Made by a program: the position numbers and the translations under genes
Shown here: positions 53,282-62,228 of the stretch, piece by piece
How the letters are laid out: each line of letters begins with the position of its first letter
How positions within the stretch are numbered: the stretch's first letter is position 1
Source: Carboxylicivirga litoralis
GTDB lineage: Bacteria > Bacteroidota > Bacteroidia > Bacteroidales > Marinilabiliaceae
Assembly (NCBI RefSeq): GCF_025499605.1
Contig: NZ_JAFMVC010000019.1
Span: forward strand, 1 to 64,000
Length of the DNA: 64,000 nt
Direction: 5' to 3'
Notes under the pieces: model-generated
What the model saw: only the letters and a program-made list of their open reading frames with translations
Databases searched by the model: none
What the model was told of the DNA's origin: nothing

Positions 53282-56200
53282 ATTCTTTAATGTATTTCAT
53301 TTCTTTAATAGCTGGCTCAATCTCTTCACTGCTCACAGTTCTGTTATATGCAAATTGTTGCCATTTTACTTTACCCTTGTTGGCAATCAGCAACATTACC
53401 GGTAATAACACCAGCGTTGTTGTTGTGGCCATGGCCATACCATAACTTACCGAAATAGCCATAGGAATCAGGAAACGTGCCTGCAAGCTGGTTTCCAATA
53501 ACATTGGCGCCATACCAGCAATAGTTGTTAGCGTAGTAAGTATAATCGGACGGAAACGCGACATGGCAGCTTCCATCAAGGCGTTTTCGTAGGTCATGCC
53601 TTCTTTTAGGTTGATGTTAAGCGCATTGATTAATACCAGCGAATCGTTAATCATCACCCCAATCAAAGCAATTACACCCATGCCCGACATCAAACTTAAT
53701 GACATACCATGAATCCAGTGGCCCATAATGACACCCACCAAACTCAACGGAATCATCATGTAAACCAAAATGGACTGCGTGACAGAACGCAGGGTCAGAA
53801 TCACGATGGCAAACATCAAAAGCAATATCACCGGCATGACTTTCGCCATGGAGTCACCAACCTTTTTACTTTCACGTTTTTGGCCGTCGTAGTTAGCTTT
53901 TACGCCGGGGTGTTTTTTATAAATAGGTTGAAGTATTTCCTTTTCAATCTTTTTAATCAAATCAGGTAACGAGGCTGTTGGATCGGTTTGATTGGCTTCA
54001 ATCTGTACTTCACGGTCGAAATCGAGGTGCTGAATACTAGAGAAACCATTGACCAGCTTAAGCGTTACCAGTTCTGATAATGGGTAAGCGACACCATTGC
54101 CCAGGCGGATTTTCATATCTTCCAACTGACCTATATTCTGGCGGTTTTCTTCACTGTATTTAACCCATACTTTTACCTCGTCTTTACCCCGTTGTAAGCG
54201 CTGTGCTTCGTTACCCCAGAAGGCCTGACGGACCTGGCCAATCACACTTTGTAAGCTTAGGCCCAGGTGATGTGCTTTTTCTTTTAAAGAAATTTCAATT
54301 TCGCGATAACCGATCGGAGATTTATCAGATACATCGGTCACTTCGGGTAAGTTATTAAGGGCAAGCTTCAGTTCTTCTTTGGCGGCTCTTAACTCATCGT
54401 TATCATCGCCTAAGAGTGAAATAGCCAGTGCTTTACCAAAGGGATTAAATCCTTCGAACAATAAAGCTTCGGCCCCTGGTATATCGCCTACCTTTTCGCG
54501 CAGTCGGATGGTCACGTCGTCAGCGCTGGAGTTACGCGATTCACCATCGAGCAAAGTAATCTGAATGGTTGCACTACTACCGCTTCCCTGGAATTGTTGG
54601 AATGTTTGTTTGATAATATTGGCATTACCAGGTTGCAGCGATCGCATGTCTTCATTAACCTCCCAGATGGCTTTATTGATTTTGTCCAGCTGTTGCTGCG
54701 TCACCGATTCATCTGTTCCGGAAGGCATGGTTAAGCTCACAGTGATATTATCACCATCTACCTGAGGAAAGAAGGTGACATTAACCCATCGCGCTGATAC
54801 CATGCCGATGGATATGATAAACATAGCCGTGAAAATGGCAAAGGTGATGGTTTTGTATTTGATGGCAAACTCCACAGCTGGTTTATAGGTGATGTCACGA
54901 ATTTTCAATAAACCCGTTTCAGCCCATCCCATGTATTTCATCCAGGTGCTCTTGTAATCTTTCTTCAGTGCCTTGGAGTGGGCCACGTGAGCCGGAAGGA
55001 TTATCAAACCTTCGATAAGCGACACAAACAAAATAGCCATTACCACAATGGAAATTTCTTTAAACATATCGCCCATACGCCCCTCAAGGAAAATAAAGGC
55101 TGAAAATGCCATCATGGTCGTTAACACGCCGGATAATACGGCAGGCGTTACTTCCAGTGTACCATCCACAGCTGCTTTAATAGGAGTTTTACCCATTTGC
55201 CAATGGCGGTATATGTTTTCGGCCACAACAATGGCATCATCTACGAGGATACCAAGTACCAGTATCAATCCAAATAGCGACAGCATGTTGATGGTAACAC
55301 CTGTTCCTGGCACAAGAATAAACATACCCAACATGGAGAAGGGTATACCTACGGCTACCCAAAAGGCGATACGTGGATTCAGAAAGAGCGAAAGAAAAAG
55401 AAGAACCAGTACAATACCGATAATTCCATTTTTGCCTAATAGCTCAATACGCTGATCGAGCAAGTCACTCTGGTCGCGAATGACGGTGGCGGTTAATAAA
55501 TCCTGGCGCTCATTAAATTCACCAATGTATTCTTTTACCGCATCTGTAGCTGTGACAATATCTTCAGAGAAGGTGTTGTTAATAGTGATAACCACGCCCT
55601 GTTGTCCGTTAAACAAAACTTCAGAGGGGGCATCGGCCCATTGGTCTTTAATCGTAGCCACATCTTTCAGGCGTATGATGCCACCTTCAGGGGTGTTACG
55701 AATCACTATGTTTTCAAGCCCTTCGCCATAGTATTCACGGTTGCGCACCCGGATAAAGAATTCTTCTTCACCATCTTTGATGCTACCACCTGTCATAAGC
55801 AGGTTGGTGCTTTTCACGGCGTTGGCAATTTCACTAAAGGTAATATCATACGATTCTAAGGCATCTTCTTTAAGTAAGATGGCAATTTCCTCATCCGGAT
55901 ACCCACCAATGGATATTTTTGAGATACCATCCATTCGGAGCAGGTCGTGTTCCATGTCGCGCGCTGTAGCTTTCAGCTGTTCCAGGCTCACGTTTTTACC
56001 TTCGTTAGGGGTGATCACATAGTTAATCGAGAAATTGACATCGTCATGTTTATAAGTTACCACCGATTCTATATCAACAGGAAAGGAGGCAATGCGCTCT
56101 ACTTCGTTCTTCACCTTAATCAGCGCCTCGTCCATATCGGTTCCTTTTAGCATTTCAATGGTTACCGTACCACTGTTTTCGCGCGATACCGACGTGATGC

Positions 56201-56438
56201 GCTCCATACCTTCCAATCCTTTAACATTCTCTTCGATTTTCAGTATGGCACCTTCTTCTACTTCCTCAGGTGAGGCTCCGGGGTACACAATGTCAACGTA
56301 AATATAACGCTGCGGTACATTGGGGAAGAAGTTCTTTTGTATTTGTAGCAATGAAATAAAACCGAATATAGCAACCATGACCATTATAAGGTTCACTGCC
56401 ACCGGGAATTTCATAAAATAGGCTATGATGTTTTTCAT
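53271..56438 (-). CDS. RND-family efflux transporter (AcrB/HAE-type) inner-membrane pump
   Basis: A 1055-residue inner-membrane proton antiporter. The first helix (AVNLIMVMVAIFGFISLLQI), the large periplasmic loops with FFPNVPQRYIYVDIVYPGASPEEVEEGAILKIEE, and the second half from about residue 525 are typical. Transmembrane helix 4 has GLILVLGILVDDAIVVAENI, the Asp-Asp pair of the proton relay in drug/organic-solute pumps rather than heavy-metal ones. Helix 10 has GVIALIGVMINDSLVLINAL. It is the second gene of the operon, 139 bp after the adaptor gene. The substrate cannot be told from sequence; hydrophobic compounds are usual. Confidence 0.95.
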   Translation of the reverse strand: MKNIIAYFMKFPVAVNLIMVMVAIFGFISLLQIQKNFFPNVPQRYIYVDIVYPGASPEEVEEGAILKIEENVKGLEGMERITSVSRENSGTVTIEMLKGTDMDEALIKVKNEVERIASFPVDIESVVTYKHDDVNFSINYVITPNEGKNVSLEQLKATARDMEHDLLRMDGISKISIGGYPDEEIAILLKEDALESYDITFSEIANAVKSTNLLMTGGSIKDGEEEFFIRVRNREYYGEGLENIVIRNTPEGGIIRLKDVATIKDQWADAPSEVLFNGQQGVVITINNTFSEDIVTATDAVKEYIGEFNERQDLLTATVIRDQSDLLDQRIELLGKNGIIGIVLVLLFLSLFLNPRIAFWVAVGIPFSMLGMFILVPGTGVTINMLSLFGLILVLGILVDDAIVVAENIYRHWQMGKTPIKAAVDGTLEVTPAVLSGVLTTMMAFSAFIFLEGRMGDMFKEISIVVMAILFVSLIEGLIILPAHVAHSKALKKDYKSTWMKYMGWAETGLLKIRDITYKPAVEFAIKYKTITFAIFTAMFIISIGMVSARWVNVTFFPQVDGDNITVSLTMPSGTDESVTQQQLDKINKAIWEVNEDMRSLQPGNANIIKQTFQQFQGSGSSATIQITLLDGESRNSSADDVTIRLREKVGDIPGAEALLFEGFNPFGKALAISLLGDDNDELRAAKEELKLALNNLPEVTDVSDKSPIGYREIEISLKEKAHHLGLSLQSVIGQVRQAFWGNEAQRLQRGKDEVKVWVKYSEENRQNIGQLEDMKIRLGNGVAYPLSELVTLKLVNGFSSIQHLDFDREVQIEANQTDPTASLPDLIKKIEKEILQPIYKKHPGVKANYDGQKRESKKVGDSMAKVMPVILLLMFAIVILTLRSVTQSILVYMMIPLSLVGVIMGHWIHGMSLSLMSGMGVIALIGVMINDSLVLINALNINLKEGMTYENALMEAAMSRFRPIILTTLTTIAGMAPMLLETSLQARFLIPMAISVSYGMAMATTTTLVLLPVMLLIANKGKVKWQQFAYNRTVSSEEIEPAIKEMKYIKEYED

Positions 56439-56449
56439 TTGTTTGTAGT

Positions 56450-56590
56450 TTATTAGTCAGTAATGAGTGGTGAGTAGTCAATTGTTGGCCAGAAGTCCAA
56501 CAGGTAAACTTAAATCTGAATCATGTGCCAGTTGACTAACCATTAATCACCAACCATTAATCATTCACAATTAACCATTAATCATTAACT
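56450..56590. repeat. 7-bp-period degenerate arrays between the adaptor and RND genes
   Basis: Block 1 (56450-56484) reads TTATTAG, TCAGTAA, TGAGTGG, TGAGTAG, TCAATTG. Block 2 (56538-56586) reads AACCATT, AATCACC, AACCATT, AATCATT, CACAATT, AACCATT, AATCATT. Block 2 runs across the stop codon of the adaptor gene (56578-56580) into its last codons. Confidence 0.7.
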
Positions 56591-57690
56591 CGCACCGGCA
56601 TACCATCATAAGCACTCTTAATGACTGTGGCCAATACGGCTGTTCCTTCGTCGAGGCTTTTGATGATTGCATAATCGCTTTGCTTGGTGATAACGGCTAC
56701 CTGCACAAGCTTTAACTGGTTGTCTTCCACAATATAGATGCGGTTATTGTTATCCACCATCTTACGCGGAATGCGCATGGCATTTTCCAATGGCTTCTGG
56801 TCGATTTGAGCATTCAGATACATGCCTTCTTTCAGCTCACTGCCACTCACGCGGATAAACACTTTAACACTTTGCGATTGTTCATCAATATCTCCACTGA
56901 TACGTACCACTTTACCCATCCACTGACCTCTGATATCGCTTGATTTGAGTACAGCTTCAGTGCCTACTTTAATTTGGTCCATATTAGCCAGCGGAATGGT
57001 TACCTCCAAATCGTAGCTGGCGGTGCTGATCATGGTTCCAAGCGCCGAACCAGAGCGAACAGCTTTACCGGCTTCGGCATCTACTGAGGTGACCACACCT
57101 GTAAATGGAGCACGGATGGTGTATTTTACAAACTTCTCTTCTCCTGATTTCACTGAGTAATATTTGCTTAGTATGCCTTTCCCCGATAAGTAGAATTGTT
57201 CCTGCTCACTTTTGGCCTCTGGGATGACAGGCAGTTTTTTATCCATCTCAATCGATGAGATATATTGACGCCAAAGCGGATACGAATCAGGATAATCTGA
57301 TTTTAAATCGGGCAGTATGGATGTTGCCAAGGTGACAAACTCGCTTTTTTGTGCCAGCAGGTTCATTTTATATTCCTGGTGGTCAATCTCCAGCATAAGC
57401 TCTCCTTTGCGGTAGCTCTTGCCTTCTTTAAATTTTCGGGCCGAAGATAAAAGCTGACCATCAACCTGGGCAACTATTTCAAAGCGGTCAACTGCTCTAA
57501 GCTTACCGGTTCCCTGGTAATGGTTTTCAATGGTTTCCTTTTGGGGATAAACCACATTTACCAATAGGCCTTTGCTTGCTTCCAGCTCTTTTGCACTCTT
57601 TTCTTTCGATGCCGAAATAACCTTGTTAAATACTACTGCAGCAATGATAATGACAATAGCAATTAGTAACGATACTCCTTTTTTATTCAT
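56578..57690 (-). CDS. RND efflux periplasmic adaptor (membrane fusion protein)
   Basis: A 370-residue periplasmic adaptor that joins the RND pump to the TolC channel. An N-terminal hydrophobic segment (about 6-25, LLIAIVIIIAAVVFNKVI) acts as anchor. The lipoyl halves are IVAQVDGQLLSSARKFKEGKSYRKGELMLEID near 70-100 and YTIRAPFTGVVTSVDAEAGKAVRSGSALGTM near 190-215, around a short helical hairpin. A beta-barrel domain and a membrane-proximal domain follow. It is the first gene of the operon. The last two codons and the stop lie inside a 7-bp-period array, so the C-terminus may vary between strains. Confidence 0.92.
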   Translation of the reverse strand: MNKKGVSLLIAIVIIIAAVVFNKVISASKEKSAKELEASKGLLVNVVYPQKETIENHYQGTGKLRAVDRFEIVAQVDGQLLSSARKFKEGKSYRKGELMLEIDHQEYKMNLLAQKSEFVTLATSILPDLKSDYPDSYPLWRQYISSIEMDKKLPVIPEAKSEQEQFYLSGKGILSKYYSVKSGEEKFVKYTIRAPFTGVVTSVDAEAGKAVRSGSALGTMISTASYDLEVTIPLANMDQIKVGTEAVLKSSDIRGQWMGKVVRISGDIDEQSQSVKVFIRVSGSELKEGMYLNAQIDQKPLENAMRIPRKMVDNNNRIYIVEDNQLKLVQVAVITKQSDYAIIKSLDEGTAVLATVIKSAYDGMPVRVND

Positions 57691-57888
57691 AACTATGGGT
57701 ATAATATTGTTGTTTTTTTAGATTCAAGATAAAAGACATAAGATGCAAGTCGAAATGATTGATTCTTAGTTCTTAAAATTTTGGCAAATGTTGGTGTTAT
57801 ATTTATAAGGGCAAAACACGATGTAATGAACCCAGAAAAAAAACGGATGAAGTAGGGAATTGGTTGACGGGCGAAGTGGTTATTTGTT
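57691..57888. other. Spacer with inverted 7-bp-period block
   Basis: No gene is visible. At 57720-57761 the plus strand reads AGATTCA, AGATAAA, AGACATA, AGATGCA, AGTCGAA, ATGATTG; its reverse complement resembles the block at 28313-28340. The efflux-operon promoter should be here but no clear -7 box was found on the minus strand. Confidence 0.5.
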
Positions 57889-57992
57889 GAACTGATGAAT
57901 CGAGAAACTGGAAAATTGAAAAACTGTTGATTCAATAACCTATTAACCTAATGATCTAATAACCTACCGACCTATTCACCTAATAACCTAAT
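57889..57992. repeat. 8-bp-period degenerate array, 13 units
   Basis: From 57889 the sequence divides into 8-mers: GAACTGAT, GAATCGAG, AAACTGGA, AAATTGAA, AAACTGTT, GATTCAAT, AACCTATT, AACCTAAT, GATCTAAT, AACCTACC, GACCTATT, CACCTAAT, AACCTAAT. The phase is constant over 104 bp; the first five units follow AAACTGnn, the last seven AACCTAnn. Confidence 0.75.
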
Positions 57993-58004
57993 TGCCAAAA
58001 ACAC

Positions 58005-58034
58005 TTGGAACAATTTTTGTTTCGCGTAACTTTG
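58005..58034 (+). promoter_or_regulatory. Promoter of the transglutaminase-like gene
   Basis: TTGG (58005-58008), 18 bp, then the -7 box TAACTTTG (58027-58034), which matches TAnnTTTG. Transcription would start near 58039-58042, which excludes the upstream ATG at 58039 and supports the start at 58078. Confidence 0.55.
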
Positions 58035-58077
58035 TTGTATGCAAAAAGCAGCAATTGCTAACCTAAAAAGCAAAGCT

Positions 58078-60783
58078 ATGAAACGACTCTTATCTTTAAT
58101 CGCCTTAATAGGTGTTACTCTCTTGTCGACTGCTCAAATCGATCAGGATGATCCGTTTAAAAAAATGGACGAACAATATAAGGCCCGCATGGACAAAATG
58201 AATCAGGACTATGCGGCCAGAATGCAACGCATGCAGGAGGAGTACGATGCTCGTCTGAAAAAGATGAACCAGGCCTTTAAAAAATACCTGAAAAAAGGCT
58301 TTGAAGAAGTAGAGCAGACCGAAGAGAAAGTGAAACCGGTGGAAGTGCCAAAGCCTATTAAACAACCGGTGTATAAACCCGATAAGAACATTGAAGTAAA
58401 ACCGGTTGATAAACTCGACCCGATAAAAGAGCCTGAGCGGGTAGATATACCGGAAAAACACGATCCGGTGGAAATTGAATTGCCTGAGCCTGTTAAGCCT
58501 GAGTTGGTGATTGCTGATGCAGCCGCATTTTCCATCTCGCCTATTTTTATGGTACCCGATGATGCTAAGGCTTACACTAAGTCATTAACCATTGATTTTT
58601 TCGGCAGCCCGGCTGAGCTGGTCGTGGATAAGCGCATGAGTGCCTTGACGATTAAAACGGTTAAGCCGACATCTTTTGCAGCCTATTGGGATGATTTTAC
58701 GGGCACTTATTACCAGGTTTATTTGGAGTCTTTGCTGACATATGCCGAAGATAAAAACCTCAATGACTGGGGGATCTATCAACTGATTGATTTGACCTCA
58801 AAGCAATTACATACCACGGCCAATGGACGTACCATGTGGACCTGGGCCATGCTCAACCAGGCTGGTTACCAGGCTAAAATTGGTTATTCGGGCAGTGCAG
58901 TGCATCTGCTATTACCGTTTATGCAAGAAGTATATGAAAAGCCCTTCTACAACATCGATGGAACGAATTTTTACCTGATGAGTGGTCAAAAAAGTGTGAA
59001 AAATATAATGACCTATGCGGCCGATTTTGGAGGAGCCACCAAAAAGGTGGATTTGCACCTGCCATTTGCACTTAACTTCACCGACGAAAGTAATAGCATT
59101 ACCCGGAAAACAACTTTGCCCAACGAATCACAGCCATTGGTATTGAACATGGATAAAACGGTGATGGCCTTTCTGGACAGTTATCCGCCAACCGTCAATA
59201 CGGTGTATCTGAATGCAGCTATGTCGGCTAGTGTGAAGGAGGCTTTATACGAACATATTCAGCCCCGCATCGAAGGTAAGAGTGAGACGCAGGCGGTGAC
59301 TTACCTGTTGAATTACCTGCACAATTCTTTTGAATATAAAACCGACCGCGATCAGTTTAACAGGGAAAAAATGTTCTTTCCCGATGAGATTTTCTATTAT
59401 CCCTATTCCGATTGCGAAGACCGCACTGTATTGTTTACGCGGTTGGTCAATGAACTCCTGGGCCTCGATGCCATTGCTATCACCTATTTTAGCCATATGG
59501 CGGCCGCTGTTTCTTTTTCCACATCTATTGAGGGCTACTCGTTTTTGGTGGATGGACGCCGTTATACCATTACCGACCCTACTTACATTAATGCCCCAAT
59601 CGGTTCGGTGATGCCCGATTACGAAGGCTATACACCAATGGCCATTAAGATTAATAACGACAGCCGCCTGAATAATATCTGGCAAACGATTGCCCGCTCG
59701 TTAGAGAAAGGTAACGAGGGGCATATGTTTATTGCCGATCGCACGGTGGCTGAGAATGGCAAAATGATGGTGACCGGTTGGTTTACCGGCGATATTACTA
59801 TTGGTAGAAGTCGATATACAGCCTTTGGAGGGACGCGTGATTTATGGTTTGCTACCTTCGGGCAGGATGGCACCTTAGAGTGGTTCACACCTGTTAATTG
59901 TAGCAACAATGGTTTTACACAGGCTTTTAATGCCGGCAGAGAAGGTAATATATATGCTTTGATTAACTACAATGGTTCGGTTAGTATGAATAATCGTCGC
60001 CTGGCACAGAGTCAACAAACGGCTCATTTGGTATTAGGACTATCGAGCCGGGCACAACCTATATTAAACGAAACCATTGATTTTGAGGTACCCGAGGGTA
60101 AAAAGCTGGCTTTCTATGGCAAGTACAAAGCCGATGGCACAAAGATAGATTTACTATCATTCCCGACCGACAAAGTGAACTTTGAGCCTAAAATAACCAT
60201 CGATTCAAAAAACGAAGTGGTGGTTCGCGGTGTAGTGGGTGAGATTGAAGGTTTAACCAAGGAAGTGCCCATCATTTTGTCGAGTGCCGATTTTAGTGCC
60301 GAAGCACAAATAGAGTCTTACATGAAAGCCTATGAACAGCAGCGCATGAACCGCCATATGGTCGCTTTGTTCTCTACGCTTAAGCTATTATCACAAAATG
60401 GCGGACGCATATCCGGTATCACCGTTCGTAACCTGATGAATAAGCATAACCCGGACTTTTATAAGGAAAATCCCGATGTGTATAAAAGCTTGCTAAGCAT
60501 GCAGTTTGTGATTAACGATGGGGGCGTGGTAAAGGTCGAAACCTACAAAGGGCGCAGTGTGCCTCTTTTCTCAATGAAGATTAAGAACAATAGTAACCTG
60601 CAAATCATTAAGCCAGACGAGGATTCGTATCAAATCAAGTTTCTGAATGGGGTTGAAGTGGGTAAAGCCATTGTGTGGTACAACTTAAATTCCATTACCC
60701 TGGCATCCGATGGTGAGATGGTGTTTGACTACGATACCGACCACACACGTCGTGCAGTTAATATTGATGAGGTGATTAATTAA
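58078..60783 (+). CDS. Exported transglutaminase-like protein with hendecad coiled coil and beta-rich C-terminal part
   Basis: A 901-residue exported protein of unknown role. The ATG at 58078 is chosen because it starts a signal peptide (RLLSLIALIGVTLLSTAQ) and fits the promoter. Residues 30-73 form four 11-residue repeats (MDEQYKARMDK, MNQDYAARMQR, MQEEYDARLKK, MNQAFKKYLKK), followed by a Lys/Pro/Glu-rich linker to about 155. A transglutaminase-like domain (about 385-515) shows the triad Cys446 (PYSDCEDRTVLF), His473 (YFSHMAAAV) and Asp500 (YTITDPTYIN). The stretch from about 550 to 700 (GKMMVTGWFTGDITIG, IYALINYNGSV) looks propeller-like. No T9SS tail is seen. It may process or crosslink envelope proteins; this is inference. 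Confidence 0.75.
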   Translation: MKRLLSLIALIGVTLLSTAQIDQDDPFKKMDEQYKARMDKMNQDYAARMQRMQEEYDARLKKMNQAFKKYLKKGFEEVEQTEEKVKPVEVPKPIKQPVYKPDKNIEVKPVDKLDPIKEPERVDIPEKHDPVEIELPEPVKPELVIADAAAFSISPIFMVPDDAKAYTKSLTIDFFGSPAELVVDKRMSALTIKTVKPTSFAAYWDDFTGTYYQVYLESLLTYAEDKNLNDWGIYQLIDLTSKQLHTTANGRTMWTWAMLNQAGYQAKIGYSGSAVHLLLPFMQEVYEKPFYNIDGTNFYLMSGQKSVKNIMTYAADFGGATKKVDLHLPFALNFTDESNSITRKTTLPNESQPLVLNMDKTVMAFLDSYPPTVNTVYLNAAMSASVKEALYEHIQPRIEGKSETQAVTYLLNYLHNSFEYKTDRDQFNREKMFFPDEIFYYPYSDCEDRTVLFTRLVNELLGLDAIAITYFSHMAAAVSFSTSIEGYSFLVDGRRYTITDPTYINAPIGSVMPDYEGYTPMAIKINNDSRLNNIWQTIARSLEKGNEGHMFIADRTVAENGKMMVTGWFTGDITIGRSRYTAFGGTRDLWFATFGQDGTLEWFTPVNCSNNGFTQAFNAGREGNIYALINYNGSVSMNNRRLAQSQQTAHLVLGLSSRAQPILNETIDFEVPEGKKLAFYGKYKADGTKIDLLSFPTDKVNFEPKITIDSKNEVVVRGVVGEIEGLTKEVPIILSSADFSAEAQIESYMKAYEQQRMNRHMVALFSTLKLLSQNGGRISGITVRNLMNKHNPDFYKENPDVYKSLLSMQFVINDGGVVKVETYKGRSVPLFSMKIKNNSNLQIIKPDEDSYQIKFLNGVEVGKAIVWYNLNSITLASDGEMVFDYDTDHTRRAVNIDEVIN

Positions 60784-60799
60784 AGAAATTTGACTCCCG

Positions 60800-60967
60800 C
60801 AGATGACGCAGATAGTCGCAGGCTCAGCGTTTATCAGCGTCATCTGTGAGGAACTATTTTTAGAGCGTGGGCCAGTCAAAAAGGCGGGCCGGCGATGGAC
60901 TGTGGGATGAAGCATCTTTTTGACTAGACTTTTTTGTTTACTTTTTGTGGCAATGACAAAAAGTGAA
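60800..60967. repeat. Three successive intergenic inverted repeats
   Basis: Arm pairs: CAGATGACGC (60800-60809) with GCGTCATCTG (60837-60846); AGTCAAAAAG (60874-60883) with CTTTTTGACT (60916-60925); and a 12-bp stem 60937-60948 with 60956-60967 (core ACTTTTTGT / ACAAAAAGT). The first belongs to a dispersed repeat type with CGCAGAT / ATCAGCG words that I know from many genomes. The third could end transcription of the gene at 58078-60783. The rest of the spacer (to 61055) holds no gene. Confidence 0.65.
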
Positions 60968-61055
60968 AGCCCATCCGGCTAGAGGATTACAACATAGAAG
61001 GTTAATACATTTTTTTTATTGGGTAAGTAGGTATCTACCGACCTCTAACTATTTT

Positions 61056-61988
61056 TTAGCTTCTCTCACATACCCATATATTTCTGGAAAACAGTTTGCC
61101 TTTCTTTTCTACATTGCACATATCAAGCAGGTGCAGATCGGCTTGTTGTATAATCGGGCTTATATCTGATGTAGACACAATGACCAGTCGATGGGCTAGT
61201 TGAGCGGCCGAACGGATAATATGCAAAGCATTATCGTCGTCGGAGTGGCTAAACAGGTTGTAGGGCAAGTCAACAATGGCGGCATCGTAGTTGCTTGTGT
61301 GGTCGTTTAAATCGGTTCGCACCACATTGGCCTCGTAGCCATAGTGCGCCAGGTTTTTGCGGGTGGCCACACAGGCTTTCCAGTGGATGTCGCAGCCCTC
61401 AATGTCAAATCCGGCAATGCAGGCTTCCAGCATCACCGTGCCTACGCCGCAGCCAGCGTCTAACAAGCGCTTGTAGGTATCGCCTTTAGAGGCCAGACTC
61501 ACCAGTACCTTGGCAATATCCATGTTAATGGCACTGCTAAACGATTCGGGTTTGTTCTTGTGCTTAAACCAGTCGGTGTTGTGCTTACGCAACATCCCAA
61601 AATACCAGGTGTTCTTATAAAAGCAGATGGAGTAGATGATAAGCGGGTTAGTATAATCGGGGTCGCCCTCAATGGCATAACCAATGTCTTTTAGTTTGCT
61701 CAGGCGCTCGCGATAAGGAGTGGTGTCGCCCGGTAGCACCAGGTATTCGGCTTTAAACCCATCCTGATGTATCGCTAGTTGCTTCACTTGTTCCAGCAAT
61801 TCGTCGTAGGTGCCTGCCGACGCTATTGTCTCAAATCGGTTTTTGATAAAAGGACTGATATTCGGGTCAACTTTAATATCAGTAAACAACAGCTTGCCGG
61901 GAGCTTCCTCACCAAACAATTGTCTTGTTTCCAATTGGCACAGAGGCGCGTTGTGCGTGTCGTATTTAAACGTATAGATATAGGCCAT
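61056..61988 (-). CDS. Putative RNA or DNA methyltransferase (Trm11/THUMP-methylase-like)
   Basis: A 310-residue protein with a C-terminal Rossmann methyltransferase domain: SAM motif RLLDAGCGVGTVMLEACIAGFDIEGCDI at about 174-201 and a catalytic-type motif DLPYNLF (240-246), a variant of the (N/D)PPY motif of amino-methylating enzymes. The pattern, with the N-terminal half holding MLRKHNTDWFKHKNKPESFSSAINMDIAK before motif I, resembles the tRNA guanosine-N2 methylases of the Trm11/TrmG10 group. A tRNA base is the likely substrate, but this is inference. It is more GC-rich than the genes that follow to the right, and so marks the edge of the AT-rich cassette region. Confidence 0.75.
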   Translation of the reverse strand: MAYIYTFKYDTHNAPLCQLETRQLFGEEAPGKLLFTDIKVDPNISPFIKNRFETIASAGTYDELLEQVKQLAIHQDGFKAEYLVLPGDTTPYRERLSKLKDIGYAIEGDPDYTNPLIIYSICFYKNTWYFGMLRKHNTDWFKHKNKPESFSSAINMDIAKVLVSLASKGDTYKRLLDAGCGVGTVMLEACIAGFDIEGCDIHWKACVATRKNLAHYGYEANVVRTDLNDHTSNYDAAIVDLPYNLFSHSDDDNALHIIRSAAQLAHRLVIVSTSDISPIIQQADLHLLDMCNVEKKGKLFSRNIWVCERS

Positions 61989-62082
61989 GTGCTGCGTTCG
62001 CTCTTGTTATACTTATTTTAAGCTGACAAAGGAACGAAAATTAGTTGATAAGATGATAGTTTGTACTTTAATCTATCACACA

Positions 62083-62151
62083 GGCTGCTGGACGAGTTTT
62101 TTCGTATGCTTTGTTGTTTAAAATATTACGCAAATAGATTTGTGCGAAAGC
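62083..62151 (+). repeat. Two-hairpin repeat, copy 1 (diverged)
   Basis: Starts GGCTGCTGGACGAG and ends GTGCGAAAGC. Hairpin 1 is ACGAG / TTCGT around TTTT; hairpin 2 pairs ACGCAAA with TTTGTGCG across a 4-nt loop. It is the same element as 62850-62919 and 63020-63089 with base changes that mostly keep the pairing. It lies 78 bp after the stop codon of the DUF3885-type gene. Confidence 0.65.
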
Positions 62152-62228
62152 TGGGTTGTCGGCAACACCGCGTTCAGACTTTGGTTTTTAACCAGCCAGA
62201 ACGCTTAGTTATTGTCGCACGTAATTTT

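Noticed and set aside
59245-59685. 146-residue minus-strand frame inside the transglutaminase-like gene
   Set aside because: It overlaps the conserved catalytic domain on the other strand and has no recognisable features.
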